A DNA stretch of 64,000 nt from Flavobacteriaceae bacterium. GTDB lineage: Bacteria; Bacteroidota; Bacteroidia; Flavobacteriales; Flavobacteriaceae. The first letter of the stretch is position 1, and each line of letters begins with the position of its first letter. The DNA is taken from NCBI GenBank assembly GCA_030148025.1, contig JASBUG010000030.1, positions 147,046 to 211,045 of the forward strand. The letters are read 5' to 3'. The notes under the pieces were generated by a model. The model saw nothing but the letters and a program-made list of their open reading frames with translations, was not told the DNA's origin and ran no database searches. Below, piece by piece: positions 16,959 to 27,200 of this stretch. The position numbers and the translations under genes are program-made.

Positions 16959-18065
16959 ATGAAAGTTACTTTAAGACAACGAAAAAAGGGAAGTAAGATT
17001 AGTTTGTATTTAGACTACTATGAAAATGGACAGCGTAGCTATGAATACCTAAAGCTGTACTTGATTCCAGAACCTGAAAAAGGAAAACTCACCAAGGCGC
17101 AAAAAGAGGAGAACAGAAAGAATTTAGAATTAGCCGAAAGCATACGTGCTAAAAAGCATTTAGAAATTCAGAACGGATTATATAACTTTCAAGATAAGGA
17201 AAAGCTCAAAGGGCATTTCATAACATATATGGAAGTCCTTGCAGAAAAGCGTAGTACTAGTAAAGGTAATTATGGTAATTGGCAAAGTGTAATTAAACAC
17301 CTCAAGAAGTTTAAGCCTCACGATATAGCGTTTTCACATATCAACAAAAAGTTTGTTGAGGACTTTAAAGACTACCTTGATAAAGATGCTATAGGTAAGG
17401 CAAATAAGAAGCTATCTCAAAATTCAAAGTATTCATACTTCGGTAAGCTTAATGCAGCTTTAAAACAAGCAGTAAAGGATGGTATATTAAGAATCAATCC
17501 TGCCGAACAAGTATCTAATTTCAAACAAGGAGAGCCACAAAGAGAGTTTTTAACATTGGAAGAGGTGCAAGCATTAGTCAAAGTAGAATGCGAACTTCCA
17601 GAGCTTAAAAAAGCATTTATTTTTAGTTGTCTTACGGGTTTGCGTTGGAGTGACATTGAAAAACTAACGTGGTCAGAAGTGCAACATTCAAAAGAGAATG
17701 GTAATTACATCAGATTTAGACAAAAGAAAACGAAAGGAAGTGAAACTTTGCCAATTTCTGAACAAGCACGAGAATTATTAGGTGAAGCAGGAGAACCTAC
17801 AGAAACAGTTTTTAAAGGCTTGCATTATAGTGCCTGGACAAATCTAAAATTGCAACAATGGGTAATGCAAGCAGGAATAACAAAGTCAATAACTTTTCAT
17901 TGCGCGAGACACACTTATGCAACATTACAGTTAACTTTAGGAAGTGATATTTACACTGTTTCAAAATTATTAGGACATAAAGAGTTGAAAACAACGCAGA
18001 TTTATGCCAAAGTAATTGACCAAAAGAAACAAGAAGCTGCCAACCGTATTAAATTAGATTTATAG
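16959..18065 (+). CDS. int: Tyrosine recombinase / integrase
   Basis: 368 residues. It has an N-terminal arm-binding domain, a SAM-like core-binding domain (about 85-190) and a C-terminal catalytic domain with the full set of residues: Arg229 in TGLRWSD, His314 and Arg317 in HCARHTYA, His340 in LLGHKEL and the nucleophile Tyr349 in IYAKV. It is the Bacteroidota type with a phage-integrase SAM-like domain. It should recombine the 19-bp cores at 16346 and 33114. It lies next to attL, between a Zn/HTH protein and a 444-residue unknown protein 3 bp downstream. Confidence 0.95.
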   Translation: MKVTLRQRKKGSKISLYLDYYENGQRSYEYLKLYLIPEPEKGKLTKAQKEENRKNLELAESIRAKKHLEIQNGLYNFQDKEKLKGHFITYMEVLAEKRSTSKGNYGNWQSVIKHLKKFKPHDIAFSHINKKFVEDFKDYLDKDAIGKANKKLSQNSKYSYFGKLNAALKQAVKDGILRINPAEQVSNFKQGEPQREFLTLEEVQALVKVECELPELKKAFIFSCLTGLRWSDIEKLTWSEVQHSKENGNYIRFRQKKTKGSETLPISEQARELLGEAGEPTETVFKGLHYSAWTNLKLQQWVMQAGITKSITFHCARHTYATLQLTLGSDIYTVSKLLGHKELKTTQIYAKVIDQKKQEAANRIKLDL

Positions 18066-18068
18066 TCT

Positions 18069-19403
18069 ATGGAGAAGCCATTTATTGAATTAGATCCAGA
18101 TGGAATACTAATACATCCATTTACAATTCCCGAACCCGAAGGAATAAAATTTCCAGAGAATTACCCAAATTGCTGTGAAAATCATAAAAAATGGTTTTCA
18201 GAATTAGTGGTTTATATTGTTAAATTTCCCAAATGCTGCGATGGTCACGAAAAGTTTTTTGCCAATTTTAAATTTGATAAAACGGTAGTCTACAAAGATT
18301 TTCCAATGGAAATTTTGAATAAAGCATTCTATACACAATATATAATTGCAACTAAAATAGATAATGAAGATTGGTATGAAGATATAAAAGACTACATAGA
18401 TTTTTGCACGACAAGTATGGGGACACCTTCCATCGGTTGGAATCATTATAAAAATATGGTTTTAAGTTATATTGATAATTGGAAGGAGCAAATACCAAAA
18501 GATAAAAAAACACAAATTGTAAATTACCTTAATGAGAAATTTACATATAAACCATCTACTGAAAAAGCAAGCTTAAATAAACTCTACACAGTTTATGAAA
18601 GGTGGTTGAAAATTTTTCCATTTGACTTGCCATTTTTTAAACCTTTGGAAGCACATTTGTCTAAATCATTGCCTTTTATAAAAGGTAAGCCCAAAGTAAA
18701 TAGATACTCTGGAATAGCGTTGGCTAAAATGGTTACAGAATCAGAATTGGTAGAAGCTTTATATGTTCGTACAAAACAAATCCTTTCAATAATTGACACT
18801 ACCCAACTTGTAAAAGACGGTCATCTGACTGAACTTGAAAAAATTAATATTGATATTATTAACGAAAACCATCGGTTAAAGCAAAAAGCTTTGACTGCTG
18901 ATTTTAATAAAGGAGAACGTAAATACATCAAGGCAATAAAACAATGGTTTGCAAACGAGAAAGATTATTTTGATGAAATAAAACCAAAGCTTAAGCAATT
19001 GCCTGCTGCAAAACCCAAAAAGGAAAAAACACCAAAAAACTATTTTGGTTTTAGTGGTGACACAAATGCACTTTTAACTGTGTTAAAAGCATTGCAGTTA
19101 AGAGTAGATATGCTGAAAGAAGACTTCACAACAGTAGATAATTTTCATAAGCTACTTACAGCTAAAGACTTTAGTAATTTAGATGTCAAAGTCCATCTAA
19201 ATTGTGATAATAAACAATTCTATTACATCATAACAAAACTACAGCCATACTTTACCAATCTTAAATGGGTAACTATTGCTAAATCTATGTTGTTTTTATC
19301 CGAAGGAAATAGCCTTTTAGGACAATCAGATTTAAGTTCTGCAAAGAATAATAATCCGAAATTAAAAATAGTTATTGACAACATTTTCAGAGATATGAAA
19401 TAA
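18069..19403 (+). CDS. Hypothetical protein of the integration module, two CC-x2-H motifs
   Basis: 444 residues, no membrane segment. The N-terminus has two similar motifs about 25 residues apart, NCCENHKKWF and KCCDGHEKFF, which could bind metal. The middle is helical with Lys/Glu-rich stretches, and after a proline/lysine linker near residue 320 a C-terminal domain starts YFGFSGD. The gene starts 3 bp after the integrase stop, so the two are probably co-expressed. I think similar proteins accompany integrases in other Bacteroidota islands but cannot name the family. No function is proposed. Confidence 0.75.
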   Translation: MEKPFIELDPDGILIHPFTIPEPEGIKFPENYPNCCENHKKWFSELVVYIVKFPKCCDGHEKFFANFKFDKTVVYKDFPMEILNKAFYTQYIIATKIDNEDWYEDIKDYIDFCTTSMGTPSIGWNHYKNMVLSYIDNWKEQIPKDKKTQIVNYLNEKFTYKPSTEKASLNKLYTVYERWLKIFPFDLPFFKPLEAHLSKSLPFIKGKPKVNRYSGIALAKMVTESELVEALYVRTKQILSIIDTTQLVKDGHLTELEKINIDIINENHRLKQKALTADFNKGERKYIKAIKQWFANEKDYFDEIKPKLKQLPAAKPKKEKTPKNYFGFSGDTNALLTVLKALQLRVDMLKEDFTTVDNFHKLLTAKDFSNLDVKVHLNCDNKQFYYIITKLQPYFTNLKWVTIAKSMLFLSEGNSLLGQSDLSSAKNNNPKLKIVIDNIFRDMK

Positions 19404-19507
19404 AAAACAATGACATTATTGACAAATGTCAATGCCTTGTCAGACTTCAATTCCGATACCCTCATAAAGGCAGTTTCTTGCTTCCAGAAATTTTAAATAG
19501 TTTAAAA

Positions 19508-19801
19508 ATGGAACAAGAAATGATTCTTCAAAAGTTAACTAACATCGAGACGATGTTACAAGAACAAAACCTTCTAAAAAAAGAAGTATTAAACCTTAAT
19601 GAGGCAGCAGCTTATTTAGATATAAGCGCATCACATCTTTACAAACTTACAAGCCAAAAACAGATTCCGCATTTTTGCCCACAGGGAAAAAAACTCTATT
19701 TCAATAGGGCAGAATTAGACCAATGGTTGCAACGCAACAGGCAACATTCCGAAGATGAAATAGACCAAATGGCAAATGATTACATCACAAGGAATCGCTA
19801 A
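19508..19801 (+). CDS. Excisionase-type HTH protein
   Basis: 97 residues from the ATG at 19508; a TTG at 19478 would add ten residues. A short coiled coil (about 1-30) precedes a MerR/Xis-type HTH: LNLNEAAAYLDISASHLYKL, the wing GKKLYFNRAELDQWL, and an acidic tail. It is a likely directionality factor or regulator of the element. Its 3' end overlaps the replication-initiator-like gene by 26 bp, so the two are probably translationally coupled. Confidence 0.85.
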   Translation: MEQEMILQKLTNIETMLQEQNLLKKEVLNLNEAAAYLDISASHLYKLTSQKQIPHFCPQGKKLYFNRAELDQWLQRNRQHSEDEIDQMANDYITRNR

Positions 19802-20699
19802 TACGGTGTACGACACCATTAAAATAAAGAAGCAATTAGACCAATTGCCCAAAGAAGCGTTGCGCTGTACCAGAGAACCTTTTTATTGGGGCAATAGTCT
19901 ATGGTTGCCAACTTTTAATAAATATGGTGATGTGGTGAGGTATCATACCGATATAAATAATCTTCGAGTAAAGTTATTAGGCCACGAACTAACCATAGAA
20001 AATTCATTGCAAAAATTCTATATGGGGAACAACTATCAAGATTTTACATATAGCCAAGTGGTAGAAGCATTTCATAAGTTAAATAATGCGCTACCGTTTA
20101 CAATTTACGATGCAAACATCATCAAATTAAGTACAGGTGTTGTTATACAGGAAGAGGCACAACCCATTTTTGACAGTTGGTTAGAATACAAAGGAAAAAG
20201 CCCAAAAATAATGACAAATAGAAACAATATTTATGGAGCGTATTTTCAAGCAACCAATTACAAAATAAAAGGTTATGACAAAACCTTTGAAGTCAAACAA
20301 CATAACCAAATGTCTTTAAAAGACAATTACTTTAGGTTTGAATTAGAAGCTTATAGCAGACATTTTACAAGCAGAAGTCAGCCAATACAAACGGTAACGG
20401 TTCAAGACCTAATAAATCCAAACACGTTCAATGCATTGGGAGATAACCTTTTTAAAGTGTATCAAGACATCAAAAAGAAACCGTTTTACGATTATCAAAA
20501 ATTGTCGCCAAAAGACATAAGATTATTAGCCTCTATAGCCAATATTGAGACCGCTAACGGCTTAAAAAAGTATCACGAGCATACCTATAAAAAAGACCGT
20601 AAAGCATATTTAAAACTCATAAAAGAGAACGATAACAACAAGTTAAACAATCAAGTACTACAACAGTTAAAAGAGAAAATAGAATACATCAAATATTAG
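19776..20699 (+). CDS. rep: Putative rolling-circle replication initiator (phage G2P/X-like)
   Basis: 307 residues. The central segment KIKGYDKTFEVK ... YFRFELEAYSRHF resembles the YdK...E and RxEl motifs of the phage/plasmid replication protein II/X family, which nicks a double-strand origin and starts rolling-circle replication. The C-terminal part is basic and helical. I cannot assign the nicking tyrosine with certainty. Co-transcription with an excisionase-like gene suggests the excised circle can replicate. A possible origin is the hairpin-rich region at 30534-31272. It might alternatively serve transfer or single-stranded phage replication. Confidence 0.6.
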   Translation: MITSQGIANTVYDTIKIKKQLDQLPKEALRCTREPFYWGNSLWLPTFNKYGDVVRYHTDINNLRVKLLGHELTIENSLQKFYMGNNYQDFTYSQVVEAFHKLNNALPFTIYDANIIKLSTGVVIQEEAQPIFDSWLEYKGKSPKIMTNRNNIYGAYFQATNYKIKGYDKTFEVKQHNQMSLKDNYFRFELEAYSRHFTSRSQPIQTVTVQDLINPNTFNALGDNLFKVYQDIKKKPFYDYQKLSPKDIRLLASIANIETANGLKKYHEHTYKKDRKAYLKLIKENDNNKLNNQVLQQLKEKIEYIKY

Positions 20700-20732
20700 T
20701 ACTTGTAATATAACCTAAAACAAGGGTAAAAA

Positions 20733-20984
20733 ATGAAGGAATATAGCATTAGAGAAATCAAAGCGATAGAAGAACGATTAGAGCAAACCATCCAAAAGTT
20801 AGAGAGGCTTCAAAAACAAGCTGGTATAGAACCGTTTATTGACAATTCCGACTTTATAAGGATTTTCAAAATCAGTAACAGTACAGCTAAAAACTGGCGT
20901 AGTAAAGGCATAATTCCTTATGTACAGATTGAAAATAAAATTTATTATAAAACAGAAGATATAAAGAAACTATTCAAAGGTTAA
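20733..20984 (+). CDS. Small HTH DNA-binding protein
   Basis: 83 residues. A coiled coil at about 5-32 is followed by a MerR/excisionase-like HTH (FIRIFKISNSTAKNWRSKG) and a wing with KIYYKTEDIKKLF. It is the third protein of this type in the element. It lies 33 bp after the rep-like gene and probably ends the replication/excision module before the defence cargo. Confidence 0.75.
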   Translation: MKEYSIREIKAIEERLEQTIQKLERLQKQAGIEPFIDNSDFIRIFKISNSTAKNWRSKGIIPYVQIENKIYYKTEDIKKLFKG

Positions 20985-21069
20985 GGTCTGTTTAACTTTT
21001 ACGGATTTCAGTTAGGCATACCTCAAAAAGATTTCTATTTTTAAGGTTTAAAATTAACTATTGCTGTAT

Positions 21070-24000
21070 ATGCCATCAATCAATACCATTATATCCAACA
21101 TATCAAACCAAAACATCAGTCTTTTTTTCGAAAACAAAATCACATCTTTTAAACCGGAGAAAGATGTATTTACAAATACCGTTAACGAAGAAACACCCTA
21201 TTCCGACCCGATTAAAATAGGACACGCAGAGCTTAAAAACCACGAAGAGTTGTTGGTGTTTACCTGCGAATACAACAAAGAGTTAACCGCAAGAAGTGCC
21301 AAAAAACAACAATTTGAAATTGCAAAAAAAGTACTTAAAGAAGATTTTAAAGATGGTGCAATTTTTATCTTCTACGATGCACAAGGCAACTTTAGGTTTA
21401 GTTTTATTCGAAGGAATTATGGAGAAACAGGCGATAAAAAGTTTTCTACTTGGAAACGTTACACCTATTATGTAACACCTTCTGAAACCAACAGAACCTT
21501 TAAGGAGCGTATTGATAATTGCGATTATTCTTCTTTAGATAGTATTCAGGAGGCATTCTCTGTAGAAAAACTAACCAAACAATTTTACAATGAATTATTT
21601 GCTTGGTATCAATGGGCATTATCAGATGAAATCGGGATTACCTATCCAAACAACACAAAAACGTCAGATGATGACCGTATTAAATTAGATGAACAAGTCA
21701 TTAGATTAATCACTCGATTACTTTTTGTATGGTTTATAAAACAAAAGAAGCTAGTACCAGAGTATTTGTTTGATATTGATGAACTATCAAAAACATTAAA
21801 AGACTTTGATTGTACTAGTCTAGAAAATGGAAACTACTACAATGCTATTTTACAAAACCTATTCTTCGCAACACTTAACAAAGAAATTTCTGAACGTGAA
21901 TTTGCCAAAACCAAGGATAGGGATATAAAAACACGTTTCCGTTATGAGGAAATGTTTGAGCTTTCAGAGAATGAAATCATTGAATATTTTAAACCGATAC
22001 CATTCTTAAATGGTGGTTTATTCGAGTGTCTAGATAAGCAAGATGCAGATGGTAATAACTACTTTTTAGACGGTTTTAGCAGAAACCCAACGAAATCTGC
22101 TAATGGTAACTTTAGGCACAGAGCCTTTATTCCTAACTGTTTATTCTTTAATGAAGAAAAAGGAATCATTCCGTTGTTAAGACGTTATAACTTTACGGTT
22201 GAAGAAAACGCACCCAACGAAGTGCAAGTGGCATTAGACCCAGAATTATTGGGTAAAGTGTTTGAAAACCTATTAGGGGCTTTTAACCCAGAAACTAAAG
22301 AAACTGCTCGTAAACAATCAGGTTCTTTTTACACGCCAAGGGAAATTGTAGAGTATATGGTTAACGAAAGTTTAATCAACTACTTACAAACCAAACTGCC
22401 AAATATTGATGAAAAGGATTTACGAGACTTGTTTGAAAACGAAACCCCAAAAAGTAACTTTTTAAATGATAGCAAGCAATGTAAAGACATTGCAGACCAT
22501 TTAAAAGCCATTAAAATTTTAGACCCAGCTTGTGGTTCTGGAGCATTTCCTATGGGTATTTTGAGTAAAATGGTTGAGGTGCTTGAAAAGCTAGGTGCTA
22601 CCAACGAGTCTATACACGACCTTAAATTACATCTCATAGAAGAATGTATCTATGGTATAGATATACAAACCATAGCCACACAAATAAGCAAGCTACGCTT
22701 TTTTATTACCTTGGTAGTAGAGCAAGAGAAAATAGACCTATCTAAACCAGAGGCTAATTATGGTGTGTTAACCTTACCTAATTTAGAAACCAAATTTGTC
22801 TCTGCCAATACCTTAATTGGTATTAAAAAGAAAAAAGCAGGCGATTTTGTAAACACCTTATTTACAGATAGCGCTATAGACGATACCAAACAAGAATTGT
22901 TAAACATACGCCACGAGCATTTTTATGCTAAAACAGCAGGTGCTAAAAAACGATTACGCGAACAAGATGCGGTGTTAAGAGATAGGCTCTCAAAGTTATT
23001 AGAAGAAAACAAAGATTTTGCACCAGAGGATGCCTTACAATTAAGCCAATGGAACCCTTATGACCAAAATACCAGTTCCCCATTTTTTGATATGGAATGG
23101 ATGTTTGGTTTACACGAAGGTTTTGATGTGGTGATTGGGAATCCACCTTATGGAAGTCTTATTAAAAGTAATAAAAATTACTTTAAGGAGAATTATTCGT
23201 CGGCTGAAGGTAAACACGAAATATTTAAGTATTTTATTGAGAAAGGTTTGAATTTGACTTCAAAAAACGGATTGTTAACTTTTATCGTTCCTGATACTTG
23301 GACATCACTAGGTTACTTTAAAAAACTACGTAGATTAATTTATAAGAACTATAGTGTGCAATCTATTTCTAAAAGTCTATACCAAGTATTTAAATCCGCA
23401 ATGGTAGACACATCAATTTTTATATTTAAGAACTCTCTACCACAAAAATATTATCGATTGGTAAATGATGATTTATCTTCTTTTAACAAAAATAAGCTAA
23501 AGGAAAATTCTGATTTCATTTTCAATCTAGAAGATGATAACGATATTATTGATAAAATAGATGAAATTGATTTTCATCTTAATGATTATTGTGAGGTTTG
23601 GCAGGGGCTTATTGCATATGGTTCAAAATCTCAATCGAGAGAGTTTAGCTCAAAGACAAAAATATCAGAATTCCATAGGAAATTACTTTACGGAAGAGAT
23701 ATTTCTAAATATTCTATTGAATGGAGTGGGGAATATCTCAAGTATGGTGATTGGTTACATAGACCTAGACCCTCATATATATATGACAATCCAAAAATTT
23801 TGGTTCAAAGGATAAGAAATCCAAAACTTAAAAACAGATTAGTGTGTGCATTAGATACAGATAAACACATTAATGGAACAGGGATGTCAAATATTTTACT
23901 TTTAGAGAATGTATCTAGTTTATCCTTAAAATTTTTATTAGGCATACTCAATTCTAAACTCATTAATTATTGGTTTTCATACTATTTTAAAGATGTTAAT

Positions 24001-24243
24001 ATCAAACCTGATCAATTAAGAAAAATACCAATAAAAATAGCAAAGGATGAAACCCCTTTTGTTTCAATAATTGATGCTATTATTCAAAGTATATCTAATG
24101 AAGAGGTTGTTAAGGAATTAGAATTTAAATTGAACATTTTAGTCTATAAACTCTACAACATAACGCACCAAGAAGTTCTAATTATAGACCCAGAGTTTAG
24201 CTTAACCCAAGAAGAATACAATAATTACAAAATAGAATCGTAA
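21070..24243 (+). CDS. Eco57I-like DNA adenine methyltransferase of a defence module
   Basis: 1057 residues from the ATG at 21070; a TTG three codons upstream also exists. The AdoMet-binding motif I is LDPACGSGAF (Asp485 to Gly491 in this numbering) and the catalytic motif IV is IGNPPYGS (Asn691-Tyr694), which together specify N6-adenine methylation. The C-terminal ~350 residues look like a target-recognition domain. The N-terminal ~330 residues have the layout of type IIG-like or PglX-like enzymes, but I see no clear PD-(D/E)XK triad, so nuclease activity is doubtful. The PLD-helicase starts 18 bp downstream, arguing for a two-component restriction-like system. Confidence 0.88.
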   Translation: MPSINTIISNISNQNISLFFENKITSFKPEKDVFTNTVNEETPYSDPIKIGHAELKNHEELLVFTCEYNKELTARSAKKQQFEIAKKVLKEDFKDGAIFIFYDAQGNFRFSFIRRNYGETGDKKFSTWKRYTYYVTPSETNRTFKERIDNCDYSSLDSIQEAFSVEKLTKQFYNELFAWYQWALSDEIGITYPNNTKTSDDDRIKLDEQVIRLITRLLFVWFIKQKKLVPEYLFDIDELSKTLKDFDCTSLENGNYYNAILQNLFFATLNKEISEREFAKTKDRDIKTRFRYEEMFELSENEIIEYFKPIPFLNGGLFECLDKQDADGNNYFLDGFSRNPTKSANGNFRHRAFIPNCLFFNEEKGIIPLLRRYNFTVEENAPNEVQVALDPELLGKVFENLLGAFNPETKETARKQSGSFYTPREIVEYMVNESLINYLQTKLPNIDEKDLRDLFENETPKSNFLNDSKQCKDIADHLKAIKILDPACGSGAFPMGILSKMVEVLEKLGATNESIHDLKLHLIEECIYGIDIQTIATQISKLRFFITLVVEQEKIDLSKPEANYGVLTLPNLETKFVSANTLIGIKKKKAGDFVNTLFTDSAIDDTKQELLNIRHEHFYAKTAGAKKRLREQDAVLRDRLSKLLEENKDFAPEDALQLSQWNPYDQNTSSPFFDMEWMFGLHEGFDVVIGNPPYGSLIKSNKNYFKENYSSAEGKHEIFKYFIEKGLNLTSKNGLLTFIVPDTWTSLGYFKKLRRLIYKNYSVQSISKSLYQVFKSAMVDTSIFIFKNSLPQKYYRLVNDDLSSFNKNKLKENSDFIFNLEDDNDIIDKIDEIDFHLNDYCEVWQGLIAYGSKSQSREFSSKTKISEFHRKLLYGRDISKYSIEWSGEYLKYGDWLHRPRPSYIYDNPKILVQRIRNPKLKNRLVCALDTDKHINGTGMSNILLLENVSSLSLKFLLGILNSKLINYWFSYYFKDVNIKPDQLRKIPIKIAKDETPFVSIIDAIIQSISNEEVVKELEFKLNILVYKLYNITHQEVLIIDPEFSLTQEEYNNYKIES

Positions 24244-24261
24244 AGAGACAATACTATATAA

Positions 24262-27200
24262 ATGGCGAATAACTTTATAGCAAATAAAAGTCCACAAAAA
24301 ACCTTAAGTGGTCGCTTAAACAACATTATTAAATTTAGTACCGAGTTACGTTGGTTAGTAGGTTTCTTTTACTTTTCGGGTTGGAAAGAAGTATACCAAA
24401 ACCTAAAAAATAATCCTGATATTAAAATACGGTTGTTAGTTGGTTTGCAAGTGGGCAACCATTTACAAAGTATTTTTGAGCACGATGTACAAGAATTAGA
24501 TTTAAGTAGCGACGAGTATTTTAACGACTTTATGACCTCTATGGGTTTTGCGGTTAATAACGAGCAACAAGACACCAAAGAGTTTTACGAGCAGGTACAT
24601 TTTTTCTTGGATATGATTAAGCAAGAGCGTTTAATTATTAAAAAAACAAGAGAACCTAACCACGCTAAACTGTATTTGTTCGAGATGAATGAAGAAGAAC
24701 GTTCTAAACACAATTTTGAAGGGTATCTAATTACAGGTAGTAGTAACTTAACGCGTAATGGTTTACACGGTCAACAAGAGTTTAATGTAGAGATTAAAGA
24801 TTATGGCTATGAAGAAGCTGTTAAATATTTTGAAGAGCTTTGGGAGTTGGCCATACCGATTACTGATATAGACCAACGCAAACAACATTTAATAGATTTT
24901 ATCATACACCGTTCGCAAGCGGCATTAGTACAACCTTTTGATGCCTATGCATTAGTTTTAAAAACCTATTTAGACCTGCAAAAACAGAAAAAACTAAAAC
25001 CACAAGTTGAAGCTCTTCTTGAAAAAAATGGTTTTAAGAAGTTTAAATATCAAACTCACGCTGTAAACCAAGCATTAGGTATTATAGAAGAAAATAATGG
25101 TGTCGTCATAGCAGACGTGGTAGGTTTAGGAAAGTCAGTCATTGCATCCCTAATTGCTCGTAATTTAGATACCAAAGGTATTATACTTTGTCCACCTGGC
25201 TTAATTGGAGATTATAGCGATAAAACAGGTTGGTGGGGTTATGTAAGAAACTTCGATTTAAACGGTTGGCACGTGTATAGTCGTGGTCAAGTAGAAAACC
25301 TAGCAGAAGATTTAGACGATTCAGATATTGAAACCGTCATAATTGATGAAGCACATAGCTTTAGGAATCAAGATACCGCAGCTTACGAAGCTTTAGCACA
25401 AATATGTAGAGGGAAACAAGTTATTTTGCTAACAGCAACACCGTTTAACAATTCCCCTGCTGATATTTTTGCTTTACTGAAATTGTTCATTGTTCCGGGT
25501 ATGTCTACCATTACTTTGGAAAATAATTTAGAAGGCTTATTTAGAAGCTATACGTATCGTTTTAATAAACTATCAGACATCTTAAAAAACTACAATTCCA
25601 ACAGCCCTGATAAACGAGATAAAGCAGAAAAACTTTATACCAAACTATTAGATGAAGAATTACCTGTAAATCCTCAAATTGTTCGTCAGGAATCGGCAAG
25701 ATTAGCCAATAAAATAAAAGAGGTCATATCACCTGTGGTGATTAGAAGAAACCGTTTAGATTTAGAAAAAGACCACCAATACAGTACAGAGATTGGCGAA
25801 CTACCAAAAGTTGCACCACCAGAAGAGTTATTTTATTATTTAACAAAATCGCAATCTGAATTTTACGACCGTATTGTTAGAGATTACTTTGCAGAAGATG
25901 GAGTATTCACAGGAGCTATATACCAACCATCAAGTTACGAAACCATTCAAGATGAAAGCGGATTGGATATGGAAGGCAACAGAACCTTTCAACAACAACG
26001 TAACTTATTCGACTTTATGAGGCGTTTGTTAGTAAAGCGTTTTGAGAGTTCGTTTGGTGCATTCCAAAAGACCATAGAGCGTTTTATTCACGTTCACGAG
26101 GTCGTATTACAATTTATTGAAAATACAGGTGGAAAGTACATTCTAGACAGAGGTTTGATGGAAAAAATCTATGAGTACGATGAAGATGAAATTATGGATG
26201 TACTCTTTAAGTTTGAAAATGATTTATTAAAGAAAAAAACACCTAAAAACACTACGGTTTATAAGGTTAAAGACTTTCAAAAAGCTGATGAATTTATAGA
26301 AGACATCAATAAAGATTTAAAACTATTCAAAAAAATACGTCAGGAAATTGAAGAGGAACAATTAGTGGCTAATGACCCTAAAAGAGAAACCATCTACAAA
26401 AAAGTAACCGAGATTTTACAAAAAGATAAAAACCGTAAAGTCATTTTGTTTACCGAATATGTAGATACGGTATTGCATTTAGAAGATTACTTTAGAGAAA
26501 AGTTAGGAAGTAAAGTAATTATATGTGATGGTAAGGTTTCTAAAGCATTAGCAAAAGATTTAGAACGTAATTTTAATGCACAGTACGATGGCTCAAAACA
26601 CGATAATTTTCAAGTATTGATAACCAGTGATAAACTGTCTGAAGGGTTTAACTTAAACCGAGCAGGAGCCATTATAAACTACGATATCCCTTGGAATCCA
26701 ACACGTGTAATACAGCGTGTAGGTCGTATCAATCGTATCGGTAAAAAAGTATTCGACCAATTATTTATTTTTAATTTTTTCCCATCAGAAACAGGAGCAG
26801 ATTTTGTAAAGTCCAGAGAGATTGCCCAACAAAAAATGTTTATGATTCATAATGCTCTGGGTGAAGATGCTCAAATATTTCATCCAGACGAAGAACCAAC
26901 TGCAAGTGGTTTATACACTAAAATGAATGATAACCCAGAAGATGATGAAGAGTTAAATATTATAACCTACGTTAGAAACGAATACAACAAAATAGAAGAA
27001 GAGCATCCGGACGTTATTGAGCGTATAGAAAAGTTACCTAATCGTGTAAAAACATCAAAAAAGTTTAAGGATGCCAACGTAAATGTACTACGAAAAAAAG
27101 GCTTGAGCTTGTTTGCGCAACAAGCGGAAACCAAAGAAAATACATCTGTAGAAAGCTTAACTTTTGAAAATTTCTTACAATTTGTTGAGTGCGAACACGG

